Below, in pieces: positions 7,715-15,956 of a stretch of DNA of 64,000 bases. The DNA comes from Streptomyces albicerus. GTDB lineage: Bacteria > Actinomycetota > Actinomycetes > Streptomycetales > Streptomycetaceae. The stretch is taken from contig NZ_VWMY01000025.1 in assembly GCF_008905045.1 (NCBI RefSeq), forward strand, positions 26,332-90,331, written 5' to 3'. A model generated the notes under the pieces. That model was not told the origin of the DNA, searched no databases, and was given only the letters and a program-made list of their open reading frames with translations. Position 1 is the first letter of the stretch. Each line of letters starts with the position of its first letter. Made by a program: the position numbers and the translations under genes.

Positions 7715-9616
7715 ATGAGCACGACACGGGACACTGACGTGCGGACCGGCGGGGCCGGGGCGCCGGACGCCGACGGCGAGGCCGATGTGGCGCGGGACGC
7801 CGACGGCGAAAACGGCATGGCGCGGGACGCGGGCGACCTCGGCGAGGCCGGGGCGCAACTGTCCACCGCGCCACGGGAGATCGTGGTGCCCGGCTCCTTC
7901 GGGGGTGCGCGCACGCCCGGTGCCGTGGGGTGGTTGGCCTGGGCCGGGCGCGAGGCCGTCGGCTGGGCCCGCTGGTTCTGGCGGCAGCTGACCTCCATGC
8001 GGGTCGCGCTGATCCTGCTCTTCCTGCTGTCGCTCGGCGCGATCCCCGGGTCGTTGATCCCGCAGTCCGGGACCGACGAGACGAAGGTCGCCGACTTCCA
8101 GGCGCAGCACACCACGCTCGGTCCGATCTACGAGAAGCTCGGCCTCTTCCACGTCTACAGCTCGGTGTGGTTCTCGGCGATCTACATCCTGCTGTTCATC
8201 TCGCTCATCGGCTGCATCGTGCCCCGCACCTGGCAGTTCGTGGGCCAGCTGCGCGGCCGGCCGCCCGGGGCGCCGCGGCGGCTGACCCGGCTGCCCGCGT
8301 ACACGACGTGGCGGACCGAGGCCCAGCCCGAGGAGGTGCGCGAGGAGGCCCTGAAGCTGCTGAAGCAGCGGCGCTTCCGTGCGCATGCCGCCGGGGACGC
8401 CGTCGCCGCCGAGAAGGGCTACCTCCGGGAGGTCGGCAACCTCGCCTTCCACATGGCGCTGATCGTGATGCTGATCGCCTTCGCCTGGGGCCAGCTCTTC
8501 AAGTCCGAGGGCAACAAGCTGATCGTCGAGGGCGACGGCTTCGCCAACACGCTCACGCAGTACGACGACTTCAAGTCCGGGAATCTCTACAGCACGGACA
8601 ACCTGGAGCCGTTCAGCTTCACCCTGGACGACTTCCAGGGCACGTACGAGGCGACGGGGCCCAACCGGGGCACCCCGCGCACCTACCAGGCGACCGTCGA
8701 CTACAGCGAGGGCGCCGACGGCGAGGAGAAGAAGAAGACCATCAAGGTCAACGAGCCGCTGGAGATCGGCGACTCGAAGGTCTACCTCACCGCCCACGGG
8801 TACGCGCCCGTCATCACCGTCCGCGACGGGAAGGGCGATGTCGTCTACCGCCAGGCCGTACCGCTGTTGCCGCTCGACGCCAACTCCACCTCCACCGGCG
8901 CGATCAAGGTCATGGACGGCTACCGCAACGCCAAGGGGGAGCGGGAGCAGCTCGGCTTCCAGGCCTTCTTCCTGCCGGCGTACGGCGGGGAGGGCACCGC
9001 GGTGGTCTCGCAGTTCCCGTCGCTGCTGAACCCGGTGCTGAACCTGGAGGCGTACCACGGCGACCTCGGCGTCGACGCGGGCCTCCCGCAGAGCGTGTAC
9101 CAGCTCGAGAAGAAGAACATGAAGGAGTTCAAGGACTCCAAGGGCAAGCAGCTCAGGGAGAACCTGAAGCCCGGCGAGACCATGCAGCTCCCGGGCGGCG
9201 CCGGCTCGATCACCTTCGAGAAGGGGATCAAGGAGTGGGCGAACTTCCAGGTCACCGAGCAGCCCGGCTCCGGCTGGGCCCTCGCCGGAGCCTTCACCGC
9301 CATCTTCGGTCTCGCCGCCTCCCTCTTCATCCAGCGCCGCCGCGTGTGGGTGCGCGCCACCACCGGAGCGGACGGCGTCACCGTCGTCGAGATGGCGGGC
9401 CTCGGCCGCAGCGAGTCCGCGAAGGTCCCGGAGGAACTGGGCGCCCTGGCCGAGCATCTGTACGACCTGGCTCCGGGCGTGCCCGACGCCGATGCCACAC
9501 CCCCGGACGCCACACCCCCCGACGCCGATGCCAAGTCGGAGCCGGACGCAGACGCAGAGACCCCGACCCCCGAACCCCCCGCCGTACCTGCCGCCGAAGG
9601 GGCTGAGACGAAGTGA
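7715..9616 (+). CDS. resB: ResB/Ccs1 cytochrome c biogenesis protein
   Basis: A 633-residue membrane protein. After an acidic, repetitive, poorly conserved cytoplasmic N-terminus (DADGEADVARDADGEN) come the ResB hallmarks: helices around LTSMRVALILLFLLSLGAIPGS, WFSAIYILLFISLIGCIVPR and LAFHMALIVMLIAFAWGQLF, a large extracytoplasmic domain, and a last helix near residue 535 before a charged, Pro/Asp/Ala-rich tail. With CcsB it forms the haem export and ligation complex of system II. The tail contains a short duplicated DATPPDA unit and overlaps the next gene by four bases (GTGA). Confidence 0.95.
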   Translation: MSTTRDTDVRTGGAGAPDADGEADVARDADGENGMARDAGDLGEAGAQLSTAPREIVVPGSFGGARTPGAVGWLAWAGREAVGWARWFWRQLTSMRVALILLFLLSLGAIPGSLIPQSGTDETKVADFQAQHTTLGPIYEKLGLFHVYSSVWFSAIYILLFISLIGCIVPRTWQFVGQLRGRPPGAPRRLTRLPAYTTWRTEAQPEEVREEALKLLKQRRFRAHAAGDAVAAEKGYLREVGNLAFHMALIVMLIAFAWGQLFKSEGNKLIVEGDGFANTLTQYDDFKSGNLYSTDNLEPFSFTLDDFQGTYEATGPNRGTPRTYQATVDYSEGADGEEKKKTIKVNEPLEIGDSKVYLTAHGYAPVITVRDGKGDVVYRQAVPLLPLDANSTSTGAIKVMDGYRNAKGEREQLGFQAFFLPAYGGEGTAVVSQFPSLLNPVLNLEAYHGDLGVDAGLPQSVYQLEKKNMKEFKDSKGKQLRENLKPGETMQLPGGAGSITFEKGIKEWANFQVTEQPGSGWALAGAFTAIFGLAASLFIQRRRVWVRATTGADGVTVVEMAGLGRSESAKVPEELGALAEHLYDLAPGVPDADATPPDATPPDADAKSEPDADAETPTPEPPAVPAAEGAETK

Positions 9617-10725
9617 CTCTCGCCGCCGCAACCGACCTCGCCGCCGCGACCAACGAAAACCTCGCGAACCTCAGCAACACGCTGATCTACTCCGCGATGG
9701 CCGTCTACACGCTGGCCTTCTTCGCGTACATCGCCGAATGGACCTTCGGCAGCCGCAGCAAGGTGAGCCGCACGGCCGCCGCGCTCACCACCGCCAAGGA
9801 CGCCAAGGACGGCAAGAAGGCGGCGGCGCCCGCGGTCACCGTGAAGAAGGCGGGCGGCACCGCCGTGCTGGAGCGGCCCAAGGTCGTCACGCGGGCCGCC
9901 GCGGGCGCGCGGGACGTGCCGGACGGGCCCGGCGCGCACGGCGGGGACGAGCAGGGGGACCTCTACGGCCGTATCGCCGTGTCCCTCACCGTGCTCGCCT
10001 TCCTCATCGCGTTCGGCGGCGTGCTCACCCGCGCCCTGTCGGTGCAGCGGGCGCCGTGGGGCAACATGTACGAGTTCAACATCACCTTCTCCACCGTCGC
10101 CGTCGGTGTGTACCTCGCGCTCCTGGCGATGAAGAAGAACGTCCGCTGGATGGGCCTCTTCCTGGTGACCACGGTCCTCCTCGACCTCGGTCTCGCCGTC
10201 ACGGTCCTGTACACCGCCAGCGACCAGCTCGTGCCCGCCCTCCACTCGTACTGGCTCTACATCCACGTCTCCACGGCGATCTTCTGCGGCGCGGTCTTCT
10301 ACGTGGGCGCGGTCGGCACGATCCTGTACCTCTTCAAGGACTCGTACGAGAACAAGCTGGCGACCGGCGGCAAGCCCGGCCGTTTCGCCACCTCAGTCCT
10401 GGAGCGGCTGCCCGCCTCGTCGTCCCTCGACAAGTTCTCGTACCGCGTGAACGCCGCCGTGTTCCCGCTGTGGACGTTCACGATCATCGCGGGCGCCATC
10501 TGGGCCGGCGACGCGTGGGGCCGCTACTGGGGCTGGGACCCCAAGGAGACCTGGTCCTTCATCACCTGGGTCGCCTACGCCTGCTATCTGCACGCCAGGG
10601 CCACGGCCGGCTGGAAGGGCCGCAAGGCCGCGTACATCGCGCTCGCCGCCTTCGCCTGCTGGCTGTTCAACTACTACGGGGTGAACATCTTCGTCAGCGG
10701 CAGGCACTCCTACGCGGGCGTCTGA
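9613..10725 (+). CDS. ccsB: CcsA/CcsB-type haem handling protein, cytochrome c synthase subunit
   Basis: A 370-residue polytopic protein, GTG start overlapping resB by four bases. It has the family's tryptophan-rich haem-binding signature WGRYWGWDPKETWSFITWVAYACYLHAR near residue 300, preceded by conserved His in the helices around WGNMYEFN and SYWLYIHVSTAIF, and ends with FNYYGVNIFVSGRHSYAG. These residues hold haem as it is delivered to apocytochrome c on the outer face. A cytoplasmic Lys/Ala-rich insertion after the first helix (residues about 45-115) is actinobacterial in style. It is the last gene of the operon and is followed by a strong hairpin. Confidence 0.95.
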   Translation: MTLAAATDLAAATNENLANLSNTLIYSAMAVYTLAFFAYIAEWTFGSRSKVSRTAAALTTAKDAKDGKKAAAPAVTVKKAGGTAVLERPKVVTRAAAGARDVPDGPGAHGGDEQGDLYGRIAVSLTVLAFLIAFGGVLTRALSVQRAPWGNMYEFNITFSTVAVGVYLALLAMKKNVRWMGLFLVTTVLLDLGLAVTVLYTASDQLVPALHSYWLYIHVSTAIFCGAVFYVGAVGTILYLFKDSYENKLATGGKPGRFATSVLERLPASSSLDKFSYRVNAAVFPLWTFTIIAGAIWAGDAWGRYWGWDPKETWSFITWVAYACYLHARATAGWKGRKAAYIALAAFACWLFNYYGVNIFVSGRHSYAGV

Positions 10726-10779
10726 CACCTTCGCCCGCCACCCTCGTACGACTTCGCCTGCCATCCTCGTACGACCCGG

Positions 10780-10816
10780 GGCCGGTTCCATGTGACGCAC
10801 GTCATGGGAACCGGCC
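10780..10816. terminator. Hairpin terminator after ccsB
   Basis: GGCCGGTTCC and GGAACCGGCC form a perfect 10-bp stem around a 17-base loop, 55 bases after the ccsB stop. There is no long T-run, as is usual in this GC-rich group. It probably isolates the cytochrome c operon from the sigma factor gene starting 26 bases further on. A 24-base direct repeat (TCGCCTGCCATCCTCGTACGAC and a near copy) lies between the stop and the hairpin. Confidence 0.6.
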
Positions 10817-10841
10817 TTCGTCGTACGGACAGGTGGGGGGC

Positions 10842-11468
10842 GTGGAGACGAATCAGGGGGACCGCCCGGGTCAGCGGGACATGCGCGCCCGAATACGGGC
10901 CGGGGACGCGGACGCGTTCGGCGCGCTCTTCGACACCTACGCACGCTCCGTCTACAACCACGCCTACCGGCTCACGGGGGAATGGTCGGCGGCCGAGGAC
11001 ATCGTGTCGCTGACGTTCCTGGAGGCGTGGCGGCTGCGGGAGCGGCTGGACGCGGACGGTGGTTCGCCGCGGCCGTGGCTGCTCGGTATCGCCACGAACG
11101 TGGCCCGCAACACGCGCCGGGCCGCCCGGCGCCACGCGGCGGCCGTCGCGCGGCTGCCGCCCGCCGACTTCGTCCGCGACTTCGCCGAGGAAGTCGCCGG
11201 ACGCATCGACGACTTGGCGTATCTGAGAGCCGTGGGCGTGGCCCTCGAGCGGCTACGCCGACCCGAGCGCGAGGTGCTCGCGCTCTGCGTCTGGGGCGGT
11301 CTCGACTACGGCGCCGCTGCCGAGGCGCTCGGCATCCCGGTCGGCACCGTGCGCTCCCGGCTCTCCCGGGCGCGTACGAAGCTCGCCGCGGAACTCGCCG
11401 CCGGGCGCGGACAGATGAAAGACGGCCGCACCCCCGTGGCCCGGCCCACCCAGGAGGGGAACCAGTGA
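10842..11468 (+). CDS. ECF-subfamily RNA polymerase sigma factor
   Basis: A 208-residue sigma-70 family protein with region 2 (DAFGALFDTYARSVYNHAYRLTGEWSAAEDIVSLTFLEAWRLRERL) and region 4 helix-turn-helix (LRRPEREVLALCVWGGLDYGAAAEALGIPVGTVRSRLSRAR, split here across the motif). I chose GTG at 10842 because GGTGGGGGG precedes it; an in-frame ATG at 10881 is an alternative. It overlaps the next gene, a membrane-anchored CU044_5270-type protein, by four bases, which suggests that protein acts as a cognate partner, possibly an anti-sigma. No zinc-binding anti-sigma of the usual HxxxCxxC type is nearby. Confidence 0.93.
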   Translation: METNQGDRPGQRDMRARIRAGDADAFGALFDTYARSVYNHAYRLTGEWSAAEDIVSLTFLEAWRLRERLDADGGSPRPWLLGIATNVARNTRRAARRHAAAVARLPPADFVRDFAEEVAGRIDDLAYLRAVGVALERLRRPEREVLALCVWGGLDYGAAAEALGIPVGTVRSRLSRARTKLAAELAAGRGQMKDGRTPVARPTQEGNQ

Positions 11469-12553
11469 ACGACATCCCGTCTTCCCGCGACCGGGATCTC
11501 CCACCGGGCCGTCAGCGTGTCCTGAGGGAGTACCTGATGCGCGAGATCAGTGAGACCCAGATCCACGAGACCGGCTCCGCGGACCGCGGGAACGGTGCGG
11601 AGGTCCGGCCGGTACGGACCTTCTGGCGCCGGCCCGCCGTCGTCGCCCCCGTGACGGCCGCCGCCCTGACGATCGCCGTCGTCGTGGGGGTCAGTGTGAC
11701 CCGCGACGCCGCCACCGGCCCCGGGCAGGGGCCGGACGTTCCGACGGCGTCGCAGGGAAAAGGCTCCGAGGGCGCCGCCGAGCTGCTGGAGCAGATCGCG
11801 AAGGCGGCGGAGAAGCAGCCGTTCCCGGAGGTCGGGGACGACCAGTTCGTCTACGTGAAACGGGTGAGCTACCACTGGAAGGAGAACCCCAAGATGATGA
11901 TGAAGGTGCCCAAGGGCTGTGCCACGACGACCGAGGGCCACGAGTGGGGTATGCGCGAGTTCTGGGAGTCCGTCGACGGACAGCACGAGGGGCTCTCGCG
12001 GGACGACGGCCCCGGCGGCAAGAACATCGACCGGCCGATCGCCCGTCCGCTGCCCGGCAAGGACATGCCCAACTACTTCCGGCAGGTGGAGGAGCTGCCC
12101 ACGGACCCGGTGGAGATGTATCGCTGGCTCTACGACCTGCAGAAGAAGGGGGACAAGCCGTCCGGGAAGCGGGCCGACGACGTGAAGGCGTACGGGAAGG
12201 TCGTCCGCCTGCTCACCTCGCAGCTCCTGCCGCCGAGGACCGCCGCCGCGCTCTACCGGGCCGCCGCGATGATTCCGGGGCTGACCGTCGTCAAGGGCGT
12301 GGCGGAGGATGCGGCGGGGCGGCACGGAGTCGCCGTCGCCATGAACGAGTCGAACCCCTTCGCCGGCCCCGACGCGGTGGGCACCCGCACCGAGTTGGTC
12401 TTCAGCGAGAAGACCTTCGCCTTCCTCGGTGAGACCACGATCCGGATCGTCGGCCCGAAGGACAAGTGCGATCCCCGTGTGGTCGGCGACCTCGTGGAAG
12501 CCCGGGCGGCCATCGACCGGGCCGTCGTCGACAAGATCGGCCAGAATCCCTGA
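11465..12553 (+). CDS. CU044_5270-type membrane protein, candidate partner of the ECF sigma factor
   Basis: A 362-residue protein, GTG start overlapping the sigma gene by four bases. Residues 1-55 are hydrophilic with the segment LPPGRQRVLREYLMREI, then a single membrane helix (about residues 60-80: VVAPVTAAALTIAVVVGVSV) and a large extracytoplasmic domain containing DDQFVYVKR, ELPTDPVEMYRWLY, LLPPRTAAALYRAAAMIPGLTVV and a C-terminal FSEKTFAFLGE. This layout recurs next to ECF sigma genes in actinobacteria (NCBI calls the family CU044_5270). An anti-sigma-like role is inferred from topology and coupling, not from a known domain. Confidence 0.85.
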   Translation: MNDIPSSRDRDLPPGRQRVLREYLMREISETQIHETGSADRGNGAEVRPVRTFWRRPAVVAPVTAAALTIAVVVGVSVTRDAATGPGQGPDVPTASQGKGSEGAAELLEQIAKAAEKQPFPEVGDDQFVYVKRVSYHWKENPKMMMKVPKGCATTTEGHEWGMREFWESVDGQHEGLSRDDGPGGKNIDRPIARPLPGKDMPNYFRQVEELPTDPVEMYRWLYDLQKKGDKPSGKRADDVKAYGKVVRLLTSQLLPPRTAAALYRAAAMIPGLTVVKGVAEDAAGRHGVAVAMNESNPFAGPDAVGTRTELVFSEKTFAFLGETTIRIVGPKDKCDPRVVGDLVEARAAIDRAVVDKIGQNP

Positions 12554-12629
12554 GGACCGGCCGGCGTCCCTGCGGAGTGAACTGAATCGGCCTCCGGCCC
12601 GTCACAGTGTCCCGAGGGGAGACGACGGG

Positions 12630-13733
12630 ATGGACGCGATGAGCGAGAACAACTCCACGGATCCGGCCGAGGATTCGGCCGAGGACCCGATCGCAGGGAC
12701 GCCGGCCAAGGATCCGGTCGCAGGGACGCCGGCCGAGGATCCCGTCATGCGGGGGTCGGCCGAGGATCCGGTCGTACGGGGGTCGGCCGAGGATCCGGTC
12801 GTACGGGGGTCGGCCGAGGATCCGGTCGTACGAAAGCTGTGGCGCCGCCCTGCCCTCGTGGCGCCGGCGGTGGCGGCGCTGCTGTCGGGCGCCGTCGTCC
12901 TGGGCGTCACGGTGGCCCGCGACGGTTCCGGGGAGGCCGCGGGTTCGCAGGGCTCCGGAGAGGCCGCCGGTTCACGGGGCGAGAGCGACATCCGGCTGCT
13001 GGAGCGGATCGCGACGGCCGCCGAGAAGCGGCCCGAGCCCCCGCCCCTGCGTGACGACCAGTTCGTCTACACCAAGAGCACCGACGACTACATGGACGCC
13101 TCGAACCTGATGGACGACCGCTGCGTGGTGCAGCGCAAGACGCTCTCGGACGCCGAGCACTGGGGGTCGGTCGACGGCTCGCGTTGGGGTCTGGACCGGT
13201 ACCACAAGGACGGGAAGAAGATCTTCGAGGAGAAGGAGCATCCCAAGGCATGGGCGGGCGGCAAGGCCCCGTCGAACCACCGCGAGCTGGAGGCGCTGCC
13301 CACGGACCCCGACGCCCTGTACGACTGGCTGCACCAGGGCCGCAACCCCCTCAGCCGGACCCACGACAGCGCCTTCGCGACCGCGGGCGAGATCCTCGGC
13401 GACAACCTCGTGCCGCCGGACGTGGCCGCCGCGCTCTACCGGGCCGTCGCGAAGCTCCCGGGAGTGACCGTGGTCCAGGACGTACGCGATGCCCTGGGCC
13501 GGGGTGGCGTGGCGGTCGGGCGCACCCCCGCGGAGGGCCGCGAACGCACCGAGTGGATCTTCGACGAGAAGACCTTGGAGTACTTGGGCGAGCGGCGGGT
13601 GTGGACCGAGCCGCAGGGCTCCGCCCGGCGCGACGGGAACGGGAAGTGCCCCCCGATCGAACCCGGCACCGTCGTCACGTCCAGGGCCATCACCGAGCGG
13701 GCTGTCGTCGACAGGGCGGGGCAGGAGCCGTAA
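12630..13733 (+). CDS. Second CU044_5270-type membrane protein with a repetitive N-terminus
   Basis: A 367-residue paralogue of the preceding protein: RRPALVAPAVAALLSGAVVLGVTVARD is the membrane segment, followed by DDQFVYTK, ALPTDPDALYDWL, VPPDVAAALYRAVAKLPGVTVV and FDEKTLEYLGE at matching positions. The cytoplasmic part differs: the LPPGR...REI segment is gone and residues 17-70 are six tandem nine-residue units of the type AEDPVVRGS. ATG at 12630 follows AGGGGAGA. The gap to the first paralogue is 76 bases, so both probably belong to the sigma factor operon. Function unknown. Confidence 0.82.
   Translation: MDAMSENNSTDPAEDSAEDPIAGTPAKDPVAGTPAEDPVMRGSAEDPVVRGSAEDPVVRGSAEDPVVRKLWRRPALVAPAVAALLSGAVVLGVTVARDGSGEAAGSQGSGEAAGSRGESDIRLLERIATAAEKRPEPPPLRDDQFVYTKSTDDYMDASNLMDDRCVVQRKTLSDAEHWGSVDGSRWGLDRYHKDGKKIFEEKEHPKAWAGGKAPSNHRELEALPTDPDALYDWLHQGRNPLSRTHDSAFATAGEILGDNLVPPDVAAALYRAVAKLPGVTVVQDVRDALGRGGVAVGRTPAEGRERTEWIFDEKTLEYLGERRVWTEPQGSARRDGNGKCPPIEPGTVVTSRAITERAVVDRAGQEP
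12678..12839 (+). repeat. In-frame 27-bp minisatellite, six units
   Basis: Six consecutive 27-base units encode AEDPIAGTP, AKDPVAGTP, AEDPVMRGS, AEDPVVRGS, AEDPVVRGS and AEDPVVRKL. The fourth and fifth units are identical at the DNA level, and neighbours differ by few bases, implying recent unequal exchange or slippage in the N-terminal cytoplasmic segment of the second CU044_5270-type protein. Confidence 0.9.
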
Positions 13734-13804
13734 GGGATCGGGAGCGGTCAGGGCCGGGAGCGGTCAGGGGTGCGGCCCGCGCGTCGGCGGGCCAGGCTGG
13801 TGTC

Positions 13805-14311
13805 ATGGCCGAAGTGATCGAGCGAGGCACCAGTGAGACGCGGGGAGACAGGCACATCCTGCACTTCGTACTCCGCCTTCCACACCCTGTGGAGAACGTC
13901 TGGCCGGCGGTGGCCCACCCCGAGGGGCTGCGGCAGTGGCTCGCCGCCGCCGACCCGTTCGAGCCGCGGCTCGGCGGAGCGGTGGCGCTGCGCTGGCTGA
14001 ACGCCGACGGGGTGGTCACGGCCGGCCGGATCACCGCGTGGGACGTCGAGCGCGTCGCCGAGTACACGACGGAGGACTTCCACGGACGGATCCGTTTCCA
14101 CCTGGAGCCCTGGGTCGAGCTCGGCACGATCCTCCGCTTCACCAACGAGTTCGACGGCGACGACGCACTGCGCCTGGACTGCCTCGCCGCCTGGCACATG
14201 CACCTCGAGTACCTCGCCGCGGCGCTGTCCGGCCGCCCGACGGCCTGGAAGTCCTGGACCCCCGACCGCTTCCTGGAACTGCGCGAGTCCTACGCCGAGA
14301 GCGGGTCCTGA
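13805..14311 (+). CDS. SRPBCC-fold (START/AHA1-like) protein
   Basis: A 168-residue cytoplasmic protein. The pattern FVLRLPHPVENVWPAVAHPEGLRQWLA near the start, followed by GGAVALRW, GRITAWDVERVAEYT and ILRFTNEF, is the polyketide-cyclase/AHA1-like SRPBCC helix-grip layout, which forms a hydrophobic ligand cavity. No catalytic residue is evident. ATG at 13805 is chosen because homology begins soon after; the preceding 70 bases contain a duplicated GGGAGCGGTCAGGG. It converges on the oxygenase gene 35 bases away. Ligand and role unknown. Confidence 0.75.
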   Translation: MAEVIERGTSETRGDRHILHFVLRLPHPVENVWPAVAHPEGLRQWLAAADPFEPRLGGAVALRWLNADGVVTAGRITAWDVERVAEYTTEDFHGRIRFHLEPWVELGTILRFTNEFDGDDALRLDCLAAWHMHLEYLAAALSGRPTAWKSWTPDRFLELRESYAESGS

Positions 14312-14346
14312 GCGGCGGCACCGGCTGCACCCGCTGACGGTGGTCC

Positions 14347-15333
14347 TCAGCTCACCGTGATCGAGTCCAGCTTCTCCCGCAGGTACTCGTGTGAGTCCAC
14401 GGGCTCGTACGCCACCCGCCCCACCGGTGCCGGGACCGACTCGACCAGCGTCCCCGGAGTGCACTCGCCGAAGTAGACGAGGGACAGCAGCTCCTCGGCG
14501 GGTGCGTCGGCGGGCGGGGGCAGGACGCGGTGGCGGCCCGAACGCCAGCGGTCGCCAGTCCAACGGGCCATCAGATCCCCGATGTTGATGGTGAACGCCC
14601 CCGGCTCGAAGGGCGCGTCCTCCCAGCCGCCCTCGTCCGTGTAGACCTGCAGACCGCCCTTGCCCGCCTGCCGGTCGAGAATCGTGACCGTGCCGAAGTC
14701 GGTGTGCGGGCCGATGCGGAACTGGCCCTCCTGGGGCTCGCCGATGATCTCCGTACCCGGGTACCAGTTGATGTTGAAGCCGTAGGTCGGGTGGGCCATG
14801 TGCCGGGTGAAGAAGTCCGGCTCCAGGCCAAGCGCCTCGCCGAGCAGGGCGAGCAGGTGGTTCTCCAGGTCGGCCATCCGCGCGAGGTACTCCTCGCACA
14901 GCTTCCGGAGCTCGGGAGCCTCCGCCGGCCAGATGTTCGGCGCGTACCACTCCGCGTTCGTGTCCGGGTCCTCGAAGGGCTCGTGCGTCGCGAAGGTCAG
15001 CGATTCCTTGAGGTCGGGCGGGGTCTGAGTACCCTCCGAGTAGCCGTTGGCCTCGGCGCCCGGGCCGAGCCAGCCGCGGCCGCCGACCCGGGCGGAGTAC
15101 GGCTGCTTCACCTCGGCGGGCAGCCGGAAGAAGGCACGGGCGGCCTCGCGGATGCCGGAGCGCAGGTCCGGGTCCACGCCGTGCCCCGTCACGAGCAGGA
15201 ACCCGGCGGTCTGCAAGGCCTCGTCGACCGTACGCGCGATCTCCTTGCGGGCCGCGGGGTCGCCGGAGAGCCAGGGCCCCAGGTCGACGGTCGGGATGCG
15301 GGGGGCGGGGGCGGGGGTCCGGGCGTCACTCAC
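14347..15333 (-). CDS. Isopenicillin N synthase-fold Fe(II) oxygenase
   Basis: A 328-residue non-haem iron oxygenase with DIOX_N (IPTVDLGPWLSGD, GFLLVTGHGV) and the jelly-roll core. Fe ligands are visible: His210 and Asp212 in GPHTDFGTVTIL, His268 in GRHRVLPP. The position that should hold the RxS arginine for 2-oxoglutarate is Leu (ELLSLVYFGECTP near residue 282), which is odd for a 2-oxoglutarate enzyme. GTG at 15333 is chosen since GAGG lies at the right distance; an ATG at 15345 lacks a ribosome site. It overlaps the upstream deaminase gene by eight bases, so the two act together, perhaps on pyrimidine bases as thymine 7-hydroxylase does. Substrate is inference. Confidence 0.85.
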   Translation of the reverse strand: MSDARTPAPAPRIPTVDLGPWLSGDPAARKEIARTVDEALQTAGFLLVTGHGVDPDLRSGIREAARAFFRLPAEVKQPYSARVGGRGWLGPGAEANGYSEGTQTPPDLKESLTFATHEPFEDPDTNAEWYAPNIWPAEAPELRKLCEEYLARMADLENHLLALLGEALGLEPDFFTRHMAHPTYGFNINWYPGTEIIGEPQEGQFRIGPHTDFGTVTILDRQAGKGGLQVYTDEGGWEDAPFEPGAFTINIGDLMARWTGDRWRSGRHRVLPPPADAPAEELLSLVYFGECTPGTLVESVPAPVGRVAYEPVDSHEYLREKLDSITVS

Positions 15334-15850
15334 CGATGTCCTCATTCCACAGTGCCGGGTTGTTCTTGATGAAGTCGCGCATGAGGGACACGCACTCGGG
15401 GTCGTCGAGGAGCACGATCCGTACGCCGTGCTCCGCCAGCCAGTCGTGCCCGCCGTGGAAGGTCTCCGCCTCGCCGATCACGACGCGCGAGATGCCGAAC
15501 TGCCTGACCAGGCCGCTGCAGTACCAGCACGGCGAGAGCGTGGTCACCATCGTCGTACCGCGGTACGAACGCTGCCGTCCCGCGTTCCGGAAGGCGGCCG
15601 TCTCCGCGTGCATGGACGGGTCGTCGTCCTGGACACGGCGGTTGTGCCCGCGCCCGAGGAGTGTGCCGTCCGCCCCGTACAGCGCGGCGCCGATGGGGAT
15701 GCCGCCCTCGGCGAGACCGGCCCGGGCCTCCTCGACGGCCGTCGCGAGCCACGCGCGTGCCTGTGCCCGATCGATGGCGACTGCCCTGTCGACGGCGAAT
15801 GCCTTGTCGACGGCGACTGGCCGATCGACGTTCTCCATGCCGCTGTTCAT
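15326..15850 (-). CDS. Yeast-type cytosine deaminase family protein
   Basis: A 174-residue zinc deaminase. HAE at MHAETAAF (Zn His and proton-shuttle Glu) and LSPCWYCSG (two Zn Cys) form the catalytic site. Beyond these, GGIPIGAALYG, LGRGHNRRVQ, and the C-terminal WNEDIGE tail closely track yeast cytosine deaminase Fcy1, including its terminal EDIGE, so free cytosine or a related base rather than a nucleoside or tRNA is the likely substrate. ATG at 15850 is taken; the first 30 residues include four six-residue repeats (VDRPVA, VDKAFA, VDRAVA, IDRAQA) that are not part of the fold. It is coupled to the downstream oxygenase and divergent from a PucR regulator. Confidence 0.85.
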   Translation of the reverse strand: MNSGMENVDRPVAVDKAFAVDRAVAIDRAQARAWLATAVEEARAGLAEGGIPIGAALYGADGTLLGRGHNRRVQDDDPSMHAETAAFRNAGRQRSYRGTTMVTTLSPCWYCSGLVRQFGISRVVIGEAETFHGGHDWLAEHGVRIVLLDDPECVSLMRDFIKNNPALWNEDIGE

Positions 15851-15956
15851 GGCTCCCACTCTGCTGTGGCCGAAACACCGGGGCAACGTGCGGAAAGTAC
15901 TCTTCCGACAGCCCACAGCCGGACGAACTGTCGGTCCGACCCGCCGGGAGGCGCGT

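Noticed and set aside
7052..9631. A long open frame antisense to ccdA and resB
   Set aside because: GC-rich DNA leaves long stop-free antisense frames. The translation is low-complexity and Gly/Arg/Val-biased, while the plus strand encodes clear ResB and CcdA proteins.
14347..15850. Beta-lactam biosynthesis from the isopenicillin N synthase-like fold
   Set aside because: No ACV synthetase or other beta-lactam genes are near, and the DIOX_N oxygenase family is very broad; the fold name does not imply the product.
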